From Pandoraea pnomenusa (GTDB lineage Bacteria; Pseudomonadota; Gammaproteobacteria; Burkholderiales; Burkholderiaceae): a stretch of 64,000 nucleotides of DNA. The DNA lies in assembly GCF_000767615.3 (NCBI RefSeq), contig NZ_CP009553.3, positions 2,604,001 to 2,668,000 on the forward strand. Reading direction: 5' to 3'. Positions 19,401 to 27,516 of this stretch are shown piece after piece. Made by a program: the position numbers and the translations under genes. Position 1 is the stretch's first letter; each line of letters begins with the position of its first letter. The notes beneath the pieces were generated by a model. The model was not told where the DNA came from. It ran no database searches and was given only the letters and a program-made list of their open reading frames with translations.

Positions 19401-20234
19401 GCGCTGTCCAAGGCGACCGGCCTGCCGCACGATCATCTGGCACAGGCACGCGCCGACGAGAAGATCCGGTTCCGCGACATTCAGGCACAGCCGCGCAAGA
19501 TCATCTCGTCGCCGACGTGGAGCGGGATCGAGTCGGAACACGTCTCGTACAACGCAGGCTACGTCAACGTGCACGAGCTGGTGCCCTGGCGCACGCTCAG
19601 CGGACGCCAGCAGTTGTATCAGGATCATCCGTGGATGCGGGCGTTCGGCGAGTCGCTGTGTGTCTACAAGCCGCCCATCGATACCGGCAGCTACGCGCAC
19701 ATGCTCAACCAGCGCAGCAACGGCAATCGGGAGAAGGTGCTCAACTTCCTCACGCCGCACCAGAAGTGGGGCATCCACAGCACCTACACCGACAATCTGT
19801 TGATGCTGACCATGTCGCGCGGAGGTCCGATCGTGTGGATGTCCGAGGACGACGCGCGCGAGCTCGACATCGTCGACAACGACTGGATCGAATGTTTCAA
19901 CGCGAACGGCGCGCTGTGTGCCCGCGCGGTGGTCAGCCAGCGTATCCCGAGCGGGGCGGTGATGATGTACCACGCTCAGGAGAAGATCGTGAACACCCCC
20001 GGCTCGGAAATCACCGGCACGCGTGGCGGGATTCACAACTCGGTGACCCGCATCAGCGTGAAGCCGACGCACATGATCGGCGGCTACGCCCAGCTTTCGT
20101 ATGGATTCAACTACTACGGCACCGTCGGCTCGAACCGCGACGAGTTCCTGGTAGTGCGCAAGATGAGTCGTATCGACTGGCTCGACGATACCGCCGACCA
20201 GGTGCTTGTGCCCCCGACCGGAGAACGCCAATGA
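16473..20234 (+). CDS. narG: Respiratory nitrate reductase, alpha subunit
   Basis: This 1253-residue protein has the usual NarG length. It is the catalytic Mo-bisMGD subunit facing the cytoplasm, reducing nitrate to nitrite with quinol electrons. The FS0 cluster ligands are visible as His50, Cys54, Cys58 ([10 protein letters not shown]) and Cys93 (EPRGCSRG), one residue shifted from E. coli. The active-site region [20 protein letters not shown] with the Mo-ligating Asp is intact. AGGGAA precedes the start. The gene overlaps narH by ATGA. Expression is probably induced without oxygen (FNR-like site upstream). Confidence 0.97.
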   Translation: [1253 protein letters not shown]

Positions 20235-21757
20235 AAGTGCGCGCACAGATTGCGATGGTGCTGAATCTGGACAAGTGCATCGGTTGTCATACCTGTTCGA
20301 TCACATGCAAGAACGTGTGGACGAGCCGCGAAGGCATGGAGTACGCGTGGTTCAACAACGTGGAGACCAAACCGGGCATCGGCTATCCCAAGGACTGGGA
20401 GAACCAGAAGCGCTGGCGCGGTGGCTGGACGCGCAAGGCCAACGGCAAGCTCGAACCGCTGCAGGGAGGCAAGCTGAAGTTGCTGGCCAGCATTTTCGCC
20501 AACCCGCACCTGCCGGAAATCGACGATTACTACGAGCCGTTCACGTATGACTACGCGCACCTGCAGACCGCCTCCGACGCGAAGGCCATGCCGGTTGCCC
20601 GCCCGCGTTCGCTGGTGACCGGCGAGCGCATGGAGAAGATCGAGTGGGGGCCGAACTGGGAAGAGATTCTCGGCGGCGAGTTCGCCAAGCGCTCTCAGGA
20701 CTACAACTTCGAGGCCGTGCAGAAGGACATCTACGGGCAGTTCGAGAACACCTTCATGATGTACTTGCCACGCCTGTGCGAGCACTGCCTGAACCCGGCG
20801 TGCGTCGCGTCGTGCCCATCGGGCTCGATCTACAAGCGAGAGGAAGACGGCATCGTGCTCGTCGACCAGGACAAGTGCCGCGGTTGGCGCATGTGCGTCT
20901 CGGGCTGTCCGTACAAGAAGATTTATTACAACTGGCACAGCGGCAAGGCGGAGAAGTGCATCTTCTGCTATCCGCGCATCGAGGCCGGGCAACCGACCGT
21001 GTGTTCGGAGACCTGCGTCGGCCGGATTCGCTATCTCGGCGTGCTGCTTTACGACGCGGACCGGATCAGCGAGGCCGCGGGCGTTGCCGACGAGAAGGAT
21101 CTCTACGAGGCGCAGTTGTCGGTGTTCCTCGACCCGAACGATCCGGCCGTCATTGCACAGGCGCGCCTCGACGGCGTGCCGGAAGCGTGGATCGAAGGCG
21201 CGAAGGCCTCGCCGGTGTACAAGATGGCGGTCGACTGGCGCATCGCATTCCCGCTGCATCCGGAATATCGCACGCTGCCCATGGTCTGGTACGTCCCGCC
21301 GCTCTCGCCGATCAACGCGGCCGCCAACAGCGGCGATCTGGGCATGAACGGCTCGCTGCCCGACGTCGGGTCGCTGCGCATTCCGCTGCGATACCTCGCC
21401 AACCTGCTGACGGCCGGCGATGAAGCGCCGGTCAAGCTTGCGCTCGAGCGCCTGCTCGCCATGCGGGCGTTCATGCGCGCACGCCACGTCGATGGCGTTC
21501 AGGCCGACGATGTGCTGCGCCAGACGGGACTGAGCGTGGCGCAGGTGGAGTCGATGTATCGGTATCTTGCGATTGCCAACTACGAGGATCGGTTCGTCAT
21601 TCCGACGGCACATCGCGAGTACGCGGAAAACGCATTCGAGCTGCACTCGGAGTGCGGTTTCTCGTTCGGCAACGGGTGCTCGCCGGGACACGACACGGGC
21701 AATCTTTTCAACCCGGTCAAGAAGCACCAGCGGACCATCCCGATCCAGGAGATTTGA
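20231..21757 (+). CDS. narH: Respiratory nitrate reductase, beta subunit
   Basis: This 508-residue iron-sulphur subunit passes electrons from NarI to NarG. Four cysteine groups are visible: CIGCHTCSITC near the N-terminus, CEHCLNPACVASC, CRGWRMCVSGC and CIFC...CSETC. In CRGWRMC a Trp replaces a Cys, as in other NarH proteins where that site holds a [3Fe-4S] cluster. Start at 20231 overlaps the narG stop (ATGA), so translation is coupled. narJ follows one base after the stop. Confidence 0.97.
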   Translation: MKVRAQIAMVLNLDKCIGCHTCSITCKNVWTSREGMEYAWFNNVETKPGIGYPKDWENQKRWRGGWTRKANGKLEPLQGGKLKLLASIFANPHLPEIDDYYEPFTYDYAHLQTASDAKAMPVARPRSLVTGERMEKIEWGPNWEEILGGEFAKRSQDYNFEAVQKDIYGQFENTFMMYLPRLCEHCLNPACVASCPSGSIYKREEDGIVLVDQDKCRGWRMCVSGCPYKKIYYNWHSGKAEKCIFCYPRIEAGQPTVCSETCVGRIRYLGVLLYDADRISEAAGVADEKDLYEAQLSVFLDPNDPAVIAQARLDGVPEAWIEGAKASPVYKMAVDWRIAFPLHPEYRTLPMVWYVPPLSPINAAANSGDLGMNGSLPDVGSLRIPLRYLANLLTAGDEAPVKLALERLLAMRAFMRARHVDGVQADDVLRQTGLSVAQVESMYRYLAIANYEDRFVIPTAHREYAENAFELHSECGFSFGNGCSPGHDTGNLFNPVKKHQRTIPIQEI

Positions 21758-21758
21758 C

Positions 21759-22481
21759 ATGGCCGCATCCGACATCACACCCGGCGTGCCGTGCCGGTTG
21801 CTGGGCGCGCTGCTGCATTACCCGGGCGAAGAGGTGAGCGAGGCGCTTGCGGAGATCGAAAGCACGCTGTTCGACACAGCGCGCATCGATGGCCCCGCAC
21901 GCCGGGAGCTGGCGGTCTTTTTCGCCTATTGGCGCGAGCGCGACCTGCTCACGCTCCAGGAGAACTACGTTGCGCAGTTCGACCGGGGCCGTGTGACATC
22001 GCTCTACCTGTTCGAGCACGTCTACGGCGAGTCGCGCGACCGTGGGCAGGCGATGGTGGACCTCATGCAGACGTACGAGCGCAGCGGCATCTATCTTGCG
22101 CCCGGTGAGCTGCCCGACTATCTGCCGGCGTTTCTCGAGTACGTCTCGGTGTTGCCGGCATCCGAAGGCGTGGCGCGCCTGAAGGACATCGAGCATTTGT
22201 TGCAGGCGATCGACGCCGGGCTTGCGAAGCGGGGCTCGCCATACGCGGGGCTCACGCGGGCGCTGCTGTGCCTTGCGGGGGCGGCGGCACAGCGCCAGAC
22301 GCAGGCGACTTCCGCCCACGTGGACGATGCCGCACTGATTCCCGAGGCGAAGGACTACGAGGCCATCGACGCCACCTATCAGGACGCCCCGGTGCGCTTC
22401 ATGGGCGCGGGGCATCCCGGCGCCCAGGGCAGCACGGTGGGCGAACCGATCCAGTTCCACGCGCGCCGTCCCGGGCGCTGA
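21759..22481 (+). CDS. narJ: Nitrate reductase assembly chaperone (delta)
   Basis: This 240-residue soluble chaperone is needed to insert the molybdenum cofactor into NarG and to attach NarGH to NarI; it is not part of the mature enzyme. The family pattern LLHYPGEE, FVxxFDRGRVTSLYLFEHVYGESRDRGQAMVDL and LPDYLPAFLEYVS is clear. The last ~40 residues are variable. CCAGGAG lies just upstream, and the gene sits between narH and narI in the normal order. Confidence 0.95.
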   Translation: MAASDITPGVPCRLLGALLHYPGEEVSEALAEIESTLFDTARIDGPARRELAVFFAYWRERDLLTLQENYVAQFDRGRVTSLYLFEHVYGESRDRGQAMVDLMQTYERSGIYLAPGELPDYLPAFLEYVSVLPASEGVARLKDIEHLLQAIDAGLAKRGSPYAGLTRALLCLAGAAAQRQTQATSAHVDDAALIPEAKDYEAIDATYQDAPVRFMGAGHPGAQGSTVGEPIQFHARRPGR

Positions 22482-22505
22482 GTCCGGAAAGCAAGGAGTG
22501 TGACC

Positions 22506-23189
22506 ATGCAAGCTTTCTTTCATCAGTTCGTGTTCGGCATCTATCCGTACATCTGTCTGACGGTGTTGCTCGTGGGCAGCCTGATTCGCTTCGACCGCGA
22601 GCAGTACTCGTGGAAGAGCGACTCGTCGCAGTTGCTCAAGCACGGCATGCTGCGTCTGGGCAGCAACATGTTCCACTGGGGCATTCTGGTGGTCGTGGCC
22701 GGACACTTCGTCGGTTTCCTCGCGCCGCACTGGCTGGTTTCGCCGTTCCTTTCCGCTTCGCAGCACCAGTTGCTGGCAATGGTCGGCGGCGGGGCGGCGG
22801 GCGTTGTGGCGATCATCGGTCTGACGATTCTCATCGTCCGGCGCATCGGCACCCCGCGCGTGCGCGCCACCAGCCGCGCCTGGGACATCGTGATCGTATT
22901 CATGCTCTGGTTCCAGCTCGCCCTCGGGCTGGGCACGGTACTGCTCTCGATGCGGCACATGGACGGCGCCATGTTCGAGCAACTGACCGACTACGTGAAG
23001 GGCATCGTCACGTTCCAGCCAGGCGTTGCCGCGCTGCTCGAAGGCGTGCCGCTGACGTATCGCGTGCACATCGCGCTGGGCTTCACGATCTTCCTCGTGT
23101 CGCCGTTCACGCGCATGGTCCATATCTGGAGCGGCCTGGCGTCGGTCGTGTATCTCATTCGCCCGTATCAATTGGTGCGCAAGCGCTGA
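22506..23189 (+). CDS. narI: Respiratory nitrate reductase, gamma subunit (cyt b)
   Basis: This 227-residue inner-membrane di-haem cytochrome b oxidises quinol and delivers electrons to NarH. Five hydrophobic helices are visible. Haem-ligating His are expected in FHWGILVVVAGHFVG and in the last helices (YRVHIALGFTIFLVSPFTRMVHIWSG). Start ATG 22506 is chosen because AAGGAG lies seven bases upstream; a GTG two codons earlier is less likely. Length is the family norm. Confidence 0.96.
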   Translation: MQAFFHQFVFGIYPYICLTVLLVGSLIRFDREQYSWKSDSSQLLKHGMLRLGSNMFHWGILVVVAGHFVGFLAPHWLVSPFLSASQHQLLAMVGGGAAGVVAIIGLTILIVRRIGTPRVRATSRAWDIVIVFMLWFQLALGLGTVLLSMRHMDGAMFEQLTDYVKGIVTFQPGVAALLEGVPLTYRVHIALGFTIFLVSPFTRMVHIWSGLASVVYLIRPYQLVRKR

Positions 23190-23231
23190 GCGCGCCGTGC
23201 GCGACAGGTCATCACACCAGGAACGCTGACC

Positions 23232-24038
23232 ATGCAAACTGTGACGACAGATGCCCGCGCGCCGCTGCGCGTGAACGGCGTCGAGATACTTCCGCAGGCC
23301 ATCGACGAGGCCATCGCCGAGCTGGCCGATGCGTCTCCGGCCGTGGGCGAAGATTCGCCATCCGGTGTCGAGCAGACCGCTCGCTACGCGCTGGCCATTC
23401 GCGAACTGCTTCGCCAACGCGCACTCGAGCTGGACCTGACGTTCGACCCCGGGCGGCCCGAGGCCATGGCCGATGCGGTCTTCGCCAGGGACGTCGTGAC
23501 GCCAGTGGCGAGCGTCGAGGAATCGCGCCGCTATTACGAACAACACCCGGAGCGCTTCACGAGCGGCGAACTCGTCCACGCCAGCCACATCCTGTTCGGC
23601 GTGACGGGACGTGCGCCGCTCGCGCTGATACGTGCCAAGGCGGAAGAGACCCTGAACGACATACTGAAGGCGCCCGATCGGTTCGAGGCCATGGCGCGCG
23701 AACGGTCGAACTGTCCATCGGGACAGGTTGGCGGCAGCCTCGGACAGCTCGAACGCGACAGCGTCGTGCCCGAGTTCGCGCAAGGCATCTTCGGCACGGA
23801 CGAGACTGGCGTACTGCCGCGCCTCATCAAAACGCGCTTCGGATTTCATCTGGTGCGCATCGATCACCGGGTGCCCGGCACACGGATTCCGTTCGAGGCG
23901 GTGCAGGACGACATCGCCACGATGCTCACGGAGCAGGTGCGCCTGCGCGCGACGCGACAGTACGTGCTGCTGCTGGCCTCGCAGGCGGCGCTCGAAGGTG
24001 TGACGTTCGCGCCGGCCGATGGGCCGCTGGTCCAATAA
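23232..24038 (+). CDS. PpiC-type peptidyl-prolyl isomerase of the nar operon
   Basis: This 268-residue parvulin-type rotamase has no signal peptide, so it is probably cytoplasmic. The isomerase domain spans about residues 110-235 (VHASHILFGV, SNCPSGQVGGSLGQLERDSVVPEF, TRFGFHLVRID). The N-terminal helical part resembles NifM, a parvulin that helps nitrogenase iron protein mature. By analogy it may aid folding of a Nar subunit. It lies 42 bases after narI and 10 bases before narK, in one operon. This gene follows narI in several beta-proteobacteria. Confidence 0.88.
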   Translation: MQTVTTDARAPLRVNGVEILPQAIDEAIAELADASPAVGEDSPSGVEQTARYALAIRELLRQRALELDLTFDPGRPEAMADAVFARDVVTPVASVEESRRYYEQHPERFTSGELVHASHILFGVTGRAPLALIRAKAEETLNDILKAPDRFEAMARERSNCPSGQVGGSLGQLERDSVVPEFAQGIFGTDETGVLPRLIKTRFGFHLVRIDHRVPGTRIPFEAVQDDIATMLTEQVRLRATRQYVLLLASQAALEGVTFAPADGPLVQ

Positions 24039-24048
24039 AGGAGACGGC

Positions 24049-25317
24049 ATGGACACTGCACGCGTTGCCGCTGCACCCACGCTCACCGAGGGCTCGCCTG
24101 CGCCGGGGGCGCGCGCCTATTCGGTACTGTTCGCCAGCACGCTGGCGTTTCTCGTGTGCTTCGTGGTCTGGATGATGTTCGGGGTGTTGGGCATCCAACT
24201 GCGCGAGGACCTCGGGCTCAACAGCACGGAGTTCGGCCTGCTCACGGCGACCCCCGTGCTCACGGGCGCCGTGATGCGTCTGCCGCTCGGCATCTGGACC
24301 GATCGCTTCGGCGGCCGCATCGTGATGACCGTATTGCTCGTCGCATGTGCGATTCCGGTATTCATCGTGAGCTACGCCACGCAATTGTGGCAGTTCCTCG
24401 TCATCGGGCTGTTCCTGGGGTGTGTCGGGGCGTCGTTCGCGGTGGGCACGCCCTATGTCGCCCGGTTCTTCCCCCCGGCCCGGCGCGGCTTCGCGATGGG
24501 CTTCTTCGGTGCCGGTACCGTGGGCGCCGCCGTCAATCTGTTCATCACGCCGAGTCTGCAGGCGGCTTACGGCTGGCGCATGGTGCCGCGCATCTACGCG
24601 CTCGCGCTGATCGTGACCGCGGTGATCTTCTGGCTGGCGTCCGCCCCCGACCCTGGCGCAGGGAAGAAGGGGGGCTCGATTCTGGCATCGTTCAAGGTGT
24701 TGGGGAACGTGCGTGTCTGGCGGCTGTGTCAGTACTACTCGATCACCTTCGGCGGCTTCACCGCGCTTTCGCTGTGGATTCCGCAGTACCTGAAGGCCGA
24801 ATACGGCATGACCGTGGTGATGGCCGCCGCCGTGGCGGCGGGCTTCTCGCTGCCCGGATCGGTGTTGCGCGCGGTGGGCGGCGTGCTTGCGGACAAGTTC
24901 GGGGCGCACGCCGTGACCTGGTGGTGTTTGTGGGTCGCGTGGATCTGCCTGTTCCTGCTGTCCTACCCGAAGACCGACTTCGTTATTTATACGATCGATG
25001 GACCGCAGACTTTCCACATCAGTGTGACGGTCGTGGCATTCGTGCTGCTCGCGTTCGTTCTCGGCGCCGTGTTCGCATTCGGCATGGCCTCCACGTTCAA
25101 GTACGTCGCCGACGAGTTTCCCGAGAACCTTGGCGTGGTAACCGGCATCGTCGGCCTGGCGGGCGGGCTGGGCGGGTTCCTGTTGCCGATTCTGTTCGGT
25201 GCGCTGCTCGACATTCTCAAGATCCGGTCGAGCTGCTTCATGCTGATGTACGGCATTGTCTGGGTCTCGCTGATCGTGATCTATCTGTCGGAAGTGCGGC
25301 GTGCCCGGGTGATGTGA
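24049..25317 (+). CDS. narK: Nitrate/nitrite transporter, NarK family
   Basis: This 422-residue major facilitator protein has twelve hydrophobic segments. Family marks are FGVLGIQLREDLGLNSTEFGLLTATPVLTGAVMRLPLGIWTDRFGGR at the first loop and the glycine-rich nitrate signature (FFGAGTVGAAVN and later GIVGLAGGLGGFLLPILFG). It moves nitrate in and/or nitrite out for the NarGHI enzyme. Start 24049 has AAAGGAG six bases upstream. It is last in the operon, after the isomerase gene, rather than ahead of narG as is more common. One copy only is present; whether NarK1 or NarK2 type cannot be settled here. Confidence 0.93.
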   Translation: MDTARVAAAPTLTEGSPAPGARAYSVLFASTLAFLVCFVVWMMFGVLGIQLREDLGLNSTEFGLLTATPVLTGAVMRLPLGIWTDRFGGRIVMTVLLVACAIPVFIVSYATQLWQFLVIGLFLGCVGASFAVGTPYVARFFPPARRGFAMGFFGAGTVGAAVNLFITPSLQAAYGWRMVPRIYALALIVTAVIFWLASAPDPGAGKKGGSILASFKVLGNVRVWRLCQYYSITFGGFTALSLWIPQYLKAEYGMTVVMAAAVAAGFSLPGSVLRAVGGVLADKFGAHAVTWWCLWVAWICLFLLSYPKTDFVIYTIDGPQTFHISVTVVAFVLLAFVLGAVFAFGMASTFKYVADEFPENLGVVTGIVGLAGGLGGFLLPILFGALLDILKIRSSCFMLMYGIVWVSLIVIYLSEVRRARVM

Positions 25318-25488
25318 AGCGTCGCGCGGGGCGGGCCGGTTACCCGGGGGGCAAAGAAAATCTTTGCGCAAGCCCTCGGCGCAGGCTATCGTGGCGCTGG
25401 AGGCCGGTTGGCGGGGGCTACGGCCGGGAGCGGTTTAAAGGTTTGCTTTGAACGGCCGTTTACCAAATCAATTACTCGTTGGGCGTTC

Positions 25489-26691
25489 ATGTCGATTCCG
25501 GCCGTTTTTCTCAGCATCGCCATTTTGTCCTGTGTCATGGGCGTGGCGGTGCTGGGTTCATTGTTCAAGGCGGAGGTGCCGGGCATCCGCCTGTGGTGTG
25601 TCGCGAGCGGGCTGCTTGCGCTGGTTGCGGCGCTGCTGCTGACCAGCAAGAGCAATGCCGTGGTGGTGGTGGCGACCGGTCTGCTGATGGTCGCCTCGAT
25701 GCTGGGCTTGCGCGGCTTTCGTCAGTTCCTGAGGGCGCGTGTGGCCGTGCCCGCCGAATATGTCGCGTTCGGCGTCATCCTCGGCATGCTGGTTTACTGG
25801 ACGTTCGTCTCACCGCACGTCAACGCCCGCAGCGCGATGGTGTCGGCCTTCATTGCCTACGTCCGCTTCCAGATCGGTTGGGAGGTCCTGAAGTTCCGAC
25901 CGGCGGGACGCCCCAAATATGCCTACTATTTCGTCTCGATCGCGGCCATCTCGGGCGCGGTGATCCACGCAATTCGGGCGCTCGCCTATGCGTTCGGTCT
26001 GGCAAACGAAACCGAGTTTCTTCAGCCGACCCCCCTGAACATCGTATTTCTCGGCATGGCCACGTTGACCTTGCCCTGTCTGTCCGTGGGCATGGTGTTG
26101 CTCGCGCACGACAGGCTGGCCGACCGCATGGAGCGTCTCGCAACGTTCGACGACCTGACCGGTGTGCTGGCACGCCGCGCGTTCATTGCGCGCGCCGAGG
26201 CGGTCGCGGCGGCGGCGGCGGCCGGCGGCCCGACGTTTTCCCTTGCCATTCTGGATATCGACAATTTCAAGAGCATCAATGACCGATACGGACATGCCGC
26301 GGGCGATTGCGCGCTGGCGCACGTGGCGTCGGTGATCTCCAGGGCCGTGCGCGACACCGACATCGTTGGCCGCATCGGCGGCGAGGAGTTTGCGCTGCTG
26401 TTGCCCTCGGAAACGAAGGAGGAGGCCGGTCGGGTGGTCGACCGGCTACGTGCGATAGTCGCCGCGTCAGGCACCTGTGTGCCCGGCCGCGAGGCGGTGG
26501 CGACCCTCAGCGCCGGCGTCGACGCATTCGTCGAGGGCGACACGCTTGCGACCGTCATGGGGCGTGCCGATGCGGCACTGTATGCCGCGAAGGCCAACGG
26601 CAGGAATTGTGTGGTGGTCGCGCCGGCGCACATCCTGACGGATCATCAGGACGCCGACGACCCCGACTGGCATTCCCAGCAACTGGCCTGA
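25489..26691 (+). CDS. Membrane diguanylate cyclase (GGDEF)
   Basis: This 400-residue protein has about six membrane helices in residues 1-205, then a GGDEF domain (DDLTGVLARRAF, FSLAILDIDNFKSINDRYGH). The active-site GGEEF is at 297-301, and the inhibitory RxxD site (RDTD, 288-291) lies five residues ahead of it, so product inhibition by c-di-GMP is expected. It should make c-di-GMP from GTP. The N-terminal part is a possible membrane sensor with no named family recognised. The start is uncertain: ATG 25489 is used, with a weak ribosome site; TTG 25408 is the upstream limit. It stands alone after narK. Confidence 0.88.
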   Translation: MSIPAVFLSIAILSCVMGVAVLGSLFKAEVPGIRLWCVASGLLALVAALLLTSKSNAVVVVATGLLMVASMLGLRGFRQFLRARVAVPAEYVAFGVILGMLVYWTFVSPHVNARSAMVSAFIAYVRFQIGWEVLKFRPAGRPKYAYYFVSIAAISGAVIHAIRALAYAFGLANETEFLQPTPLNIVFLGMATLTLPCLSVGMVLLAHDRLADRMERLATFDDLTGVLARRAFIARAEAVAAAAAAGGPTFSLAILDIDNFKSINDRYGHAAGDCALAHVASVISRAVRDTDIVGRIGGEEFALLLPSETKEEAGRVVDRLRAIVAASGTCVPGREAVATLSAGVDAFVEGDTLATVMGRADAALYAAKANGRNCVVVAPAHILTDHQDADDPDWHSQQLA

Positions 26692-26734
26692 GCGGTCGGC
26701 GAGCGCTGCCCGCGACGCACTCGACGTCAGCGAG

Positions 26735-27397
26735 TCACAGATCGCCTGGACCCGACCCACGGGGCGACGCCGCATCGACGCAGCACACGATGGCATCGAC
26801 GCCGTCGTCATCGCGACTCAGATAGACGTGTCCCACGCCGCTGTCGAAATAGAGGCTGTCACCGGGCGAGAGATCGAACCGCTCGCCGGTTTCGAATTGC
26901 AGACGCAACCGGCCCGACAGCACGAACACGAACTCCTCGCCGCCGTGGCGAATGTAATCGGGAAAGTCCTCGAGGCGGCGCGCCCTGATATGCGCCCGCA
27001 TGGGCACCATGCGCTTGTGCGGCAGATCGCTGGCGATCATGCCGTAGCGATAATTCGGTGTCTCGTAGTTGGGTTGCGTGCCGGCGGCGGTGAACGACGG
27101 CGCCGTTGCCGAGTTCGGCTTCACGTGGCCTGCGCCGAAGATCGACGCATAGTCGAGTTCCAGTGCACGCCCCAGCGCACCGAACTTGTCGTAGGTGAGG
27201 GCGATGTCGCCCCGCTCCGCCTTGGAGATGGTCGACACCGCGATGCCCGACTGCTCGCTCAGGTCTCGCAACGTCCATCCCCGCGCCTTGCGAGCTTCGC
27301 GCAAACGCCGTCCCACCTCGCCGTGGCCGACTGGTGTGCTGCCGGCTTTTCGCGGCGATTTCGCGAGCGAGCGCTTTCGGGGAGACGAATCGGCCAT
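26735..27397 (-). CDS. XRE-family regulator with cupin sensor domain
   Basis: This protein has 220 residues. The N-terminal helix-turn-helix spans about residues 28-85 (VGRRLREARKARGWTLRDLSEQSGIAVSTISKAERGDIALTYDKF). A C-terminal cupin follows at about 145-215 (HGGEEFVFVLSGRLRLQFETGERFDLSPGDSLYFDSGVGHVYLS). Such regulators often control amino-acid or amine catabolism. It is divergent from the DadA-like flavoenzyme, with a pair of 16-bp palindromes between, so it probably represses itself and that gene. Start at 27397 opens the domain in the usual place; an open frame continues upstream but overlaps the operators. Confidence 0.9.
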   Translation of the reverse strand: MADSSPRKRSLAKSPRKAGSTPVGHGEVGRRLREARKARGWTLRDLSEQSGIAVSTISKAERGDIALTYDKFGALGRALELDYASIFGAGHVKPNSATAPSFTAAGTQPNYETPNYRYGMIASDLPHKRMVPMRAHIRARRLEDFPDYIRHGGEEFVFVLSGRLRLQFETGERFDLSPGDSLYFDSGVGHVYLSRDDDGVDAIVCCVDAASPRGSGPGDL

Positions 27398-27427
27398 GGG
27401 GTGTCGTGCCAGGAAAGATGTCAAAAA

Positions 27428-27465
27428 TTCTCGTATACGAGAAACTTGGTTCTCATATATGATAA
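27428..27465. promoter_or_regulatory. Paired operators of the XRE-cupin regulator
   Basis: TTCTCGTATACGAGAA (27428-27443) is a perfect 16-bp palindrome. TTCTCATATATGATAA (27450-27465) is an imperfect copy with centres 22 bp apart, about two helical turns. They sit between the divergent regulator and flavoenzyme genes. Binding by the regulator is inferred. Confidence 0.6.
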
Positions 27466-27516
27466 TTGCGTTGCGCGAGCATACCTGACGCGTCACCCAT
27501 TCGTGAAGGGGTTTCC

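Noticed and set aside
21717..24086. 789-codon frame opposite narJ, narI and the isomerase gene
   Set aside because: Spans three sure genes in antisense and shows no family motif.
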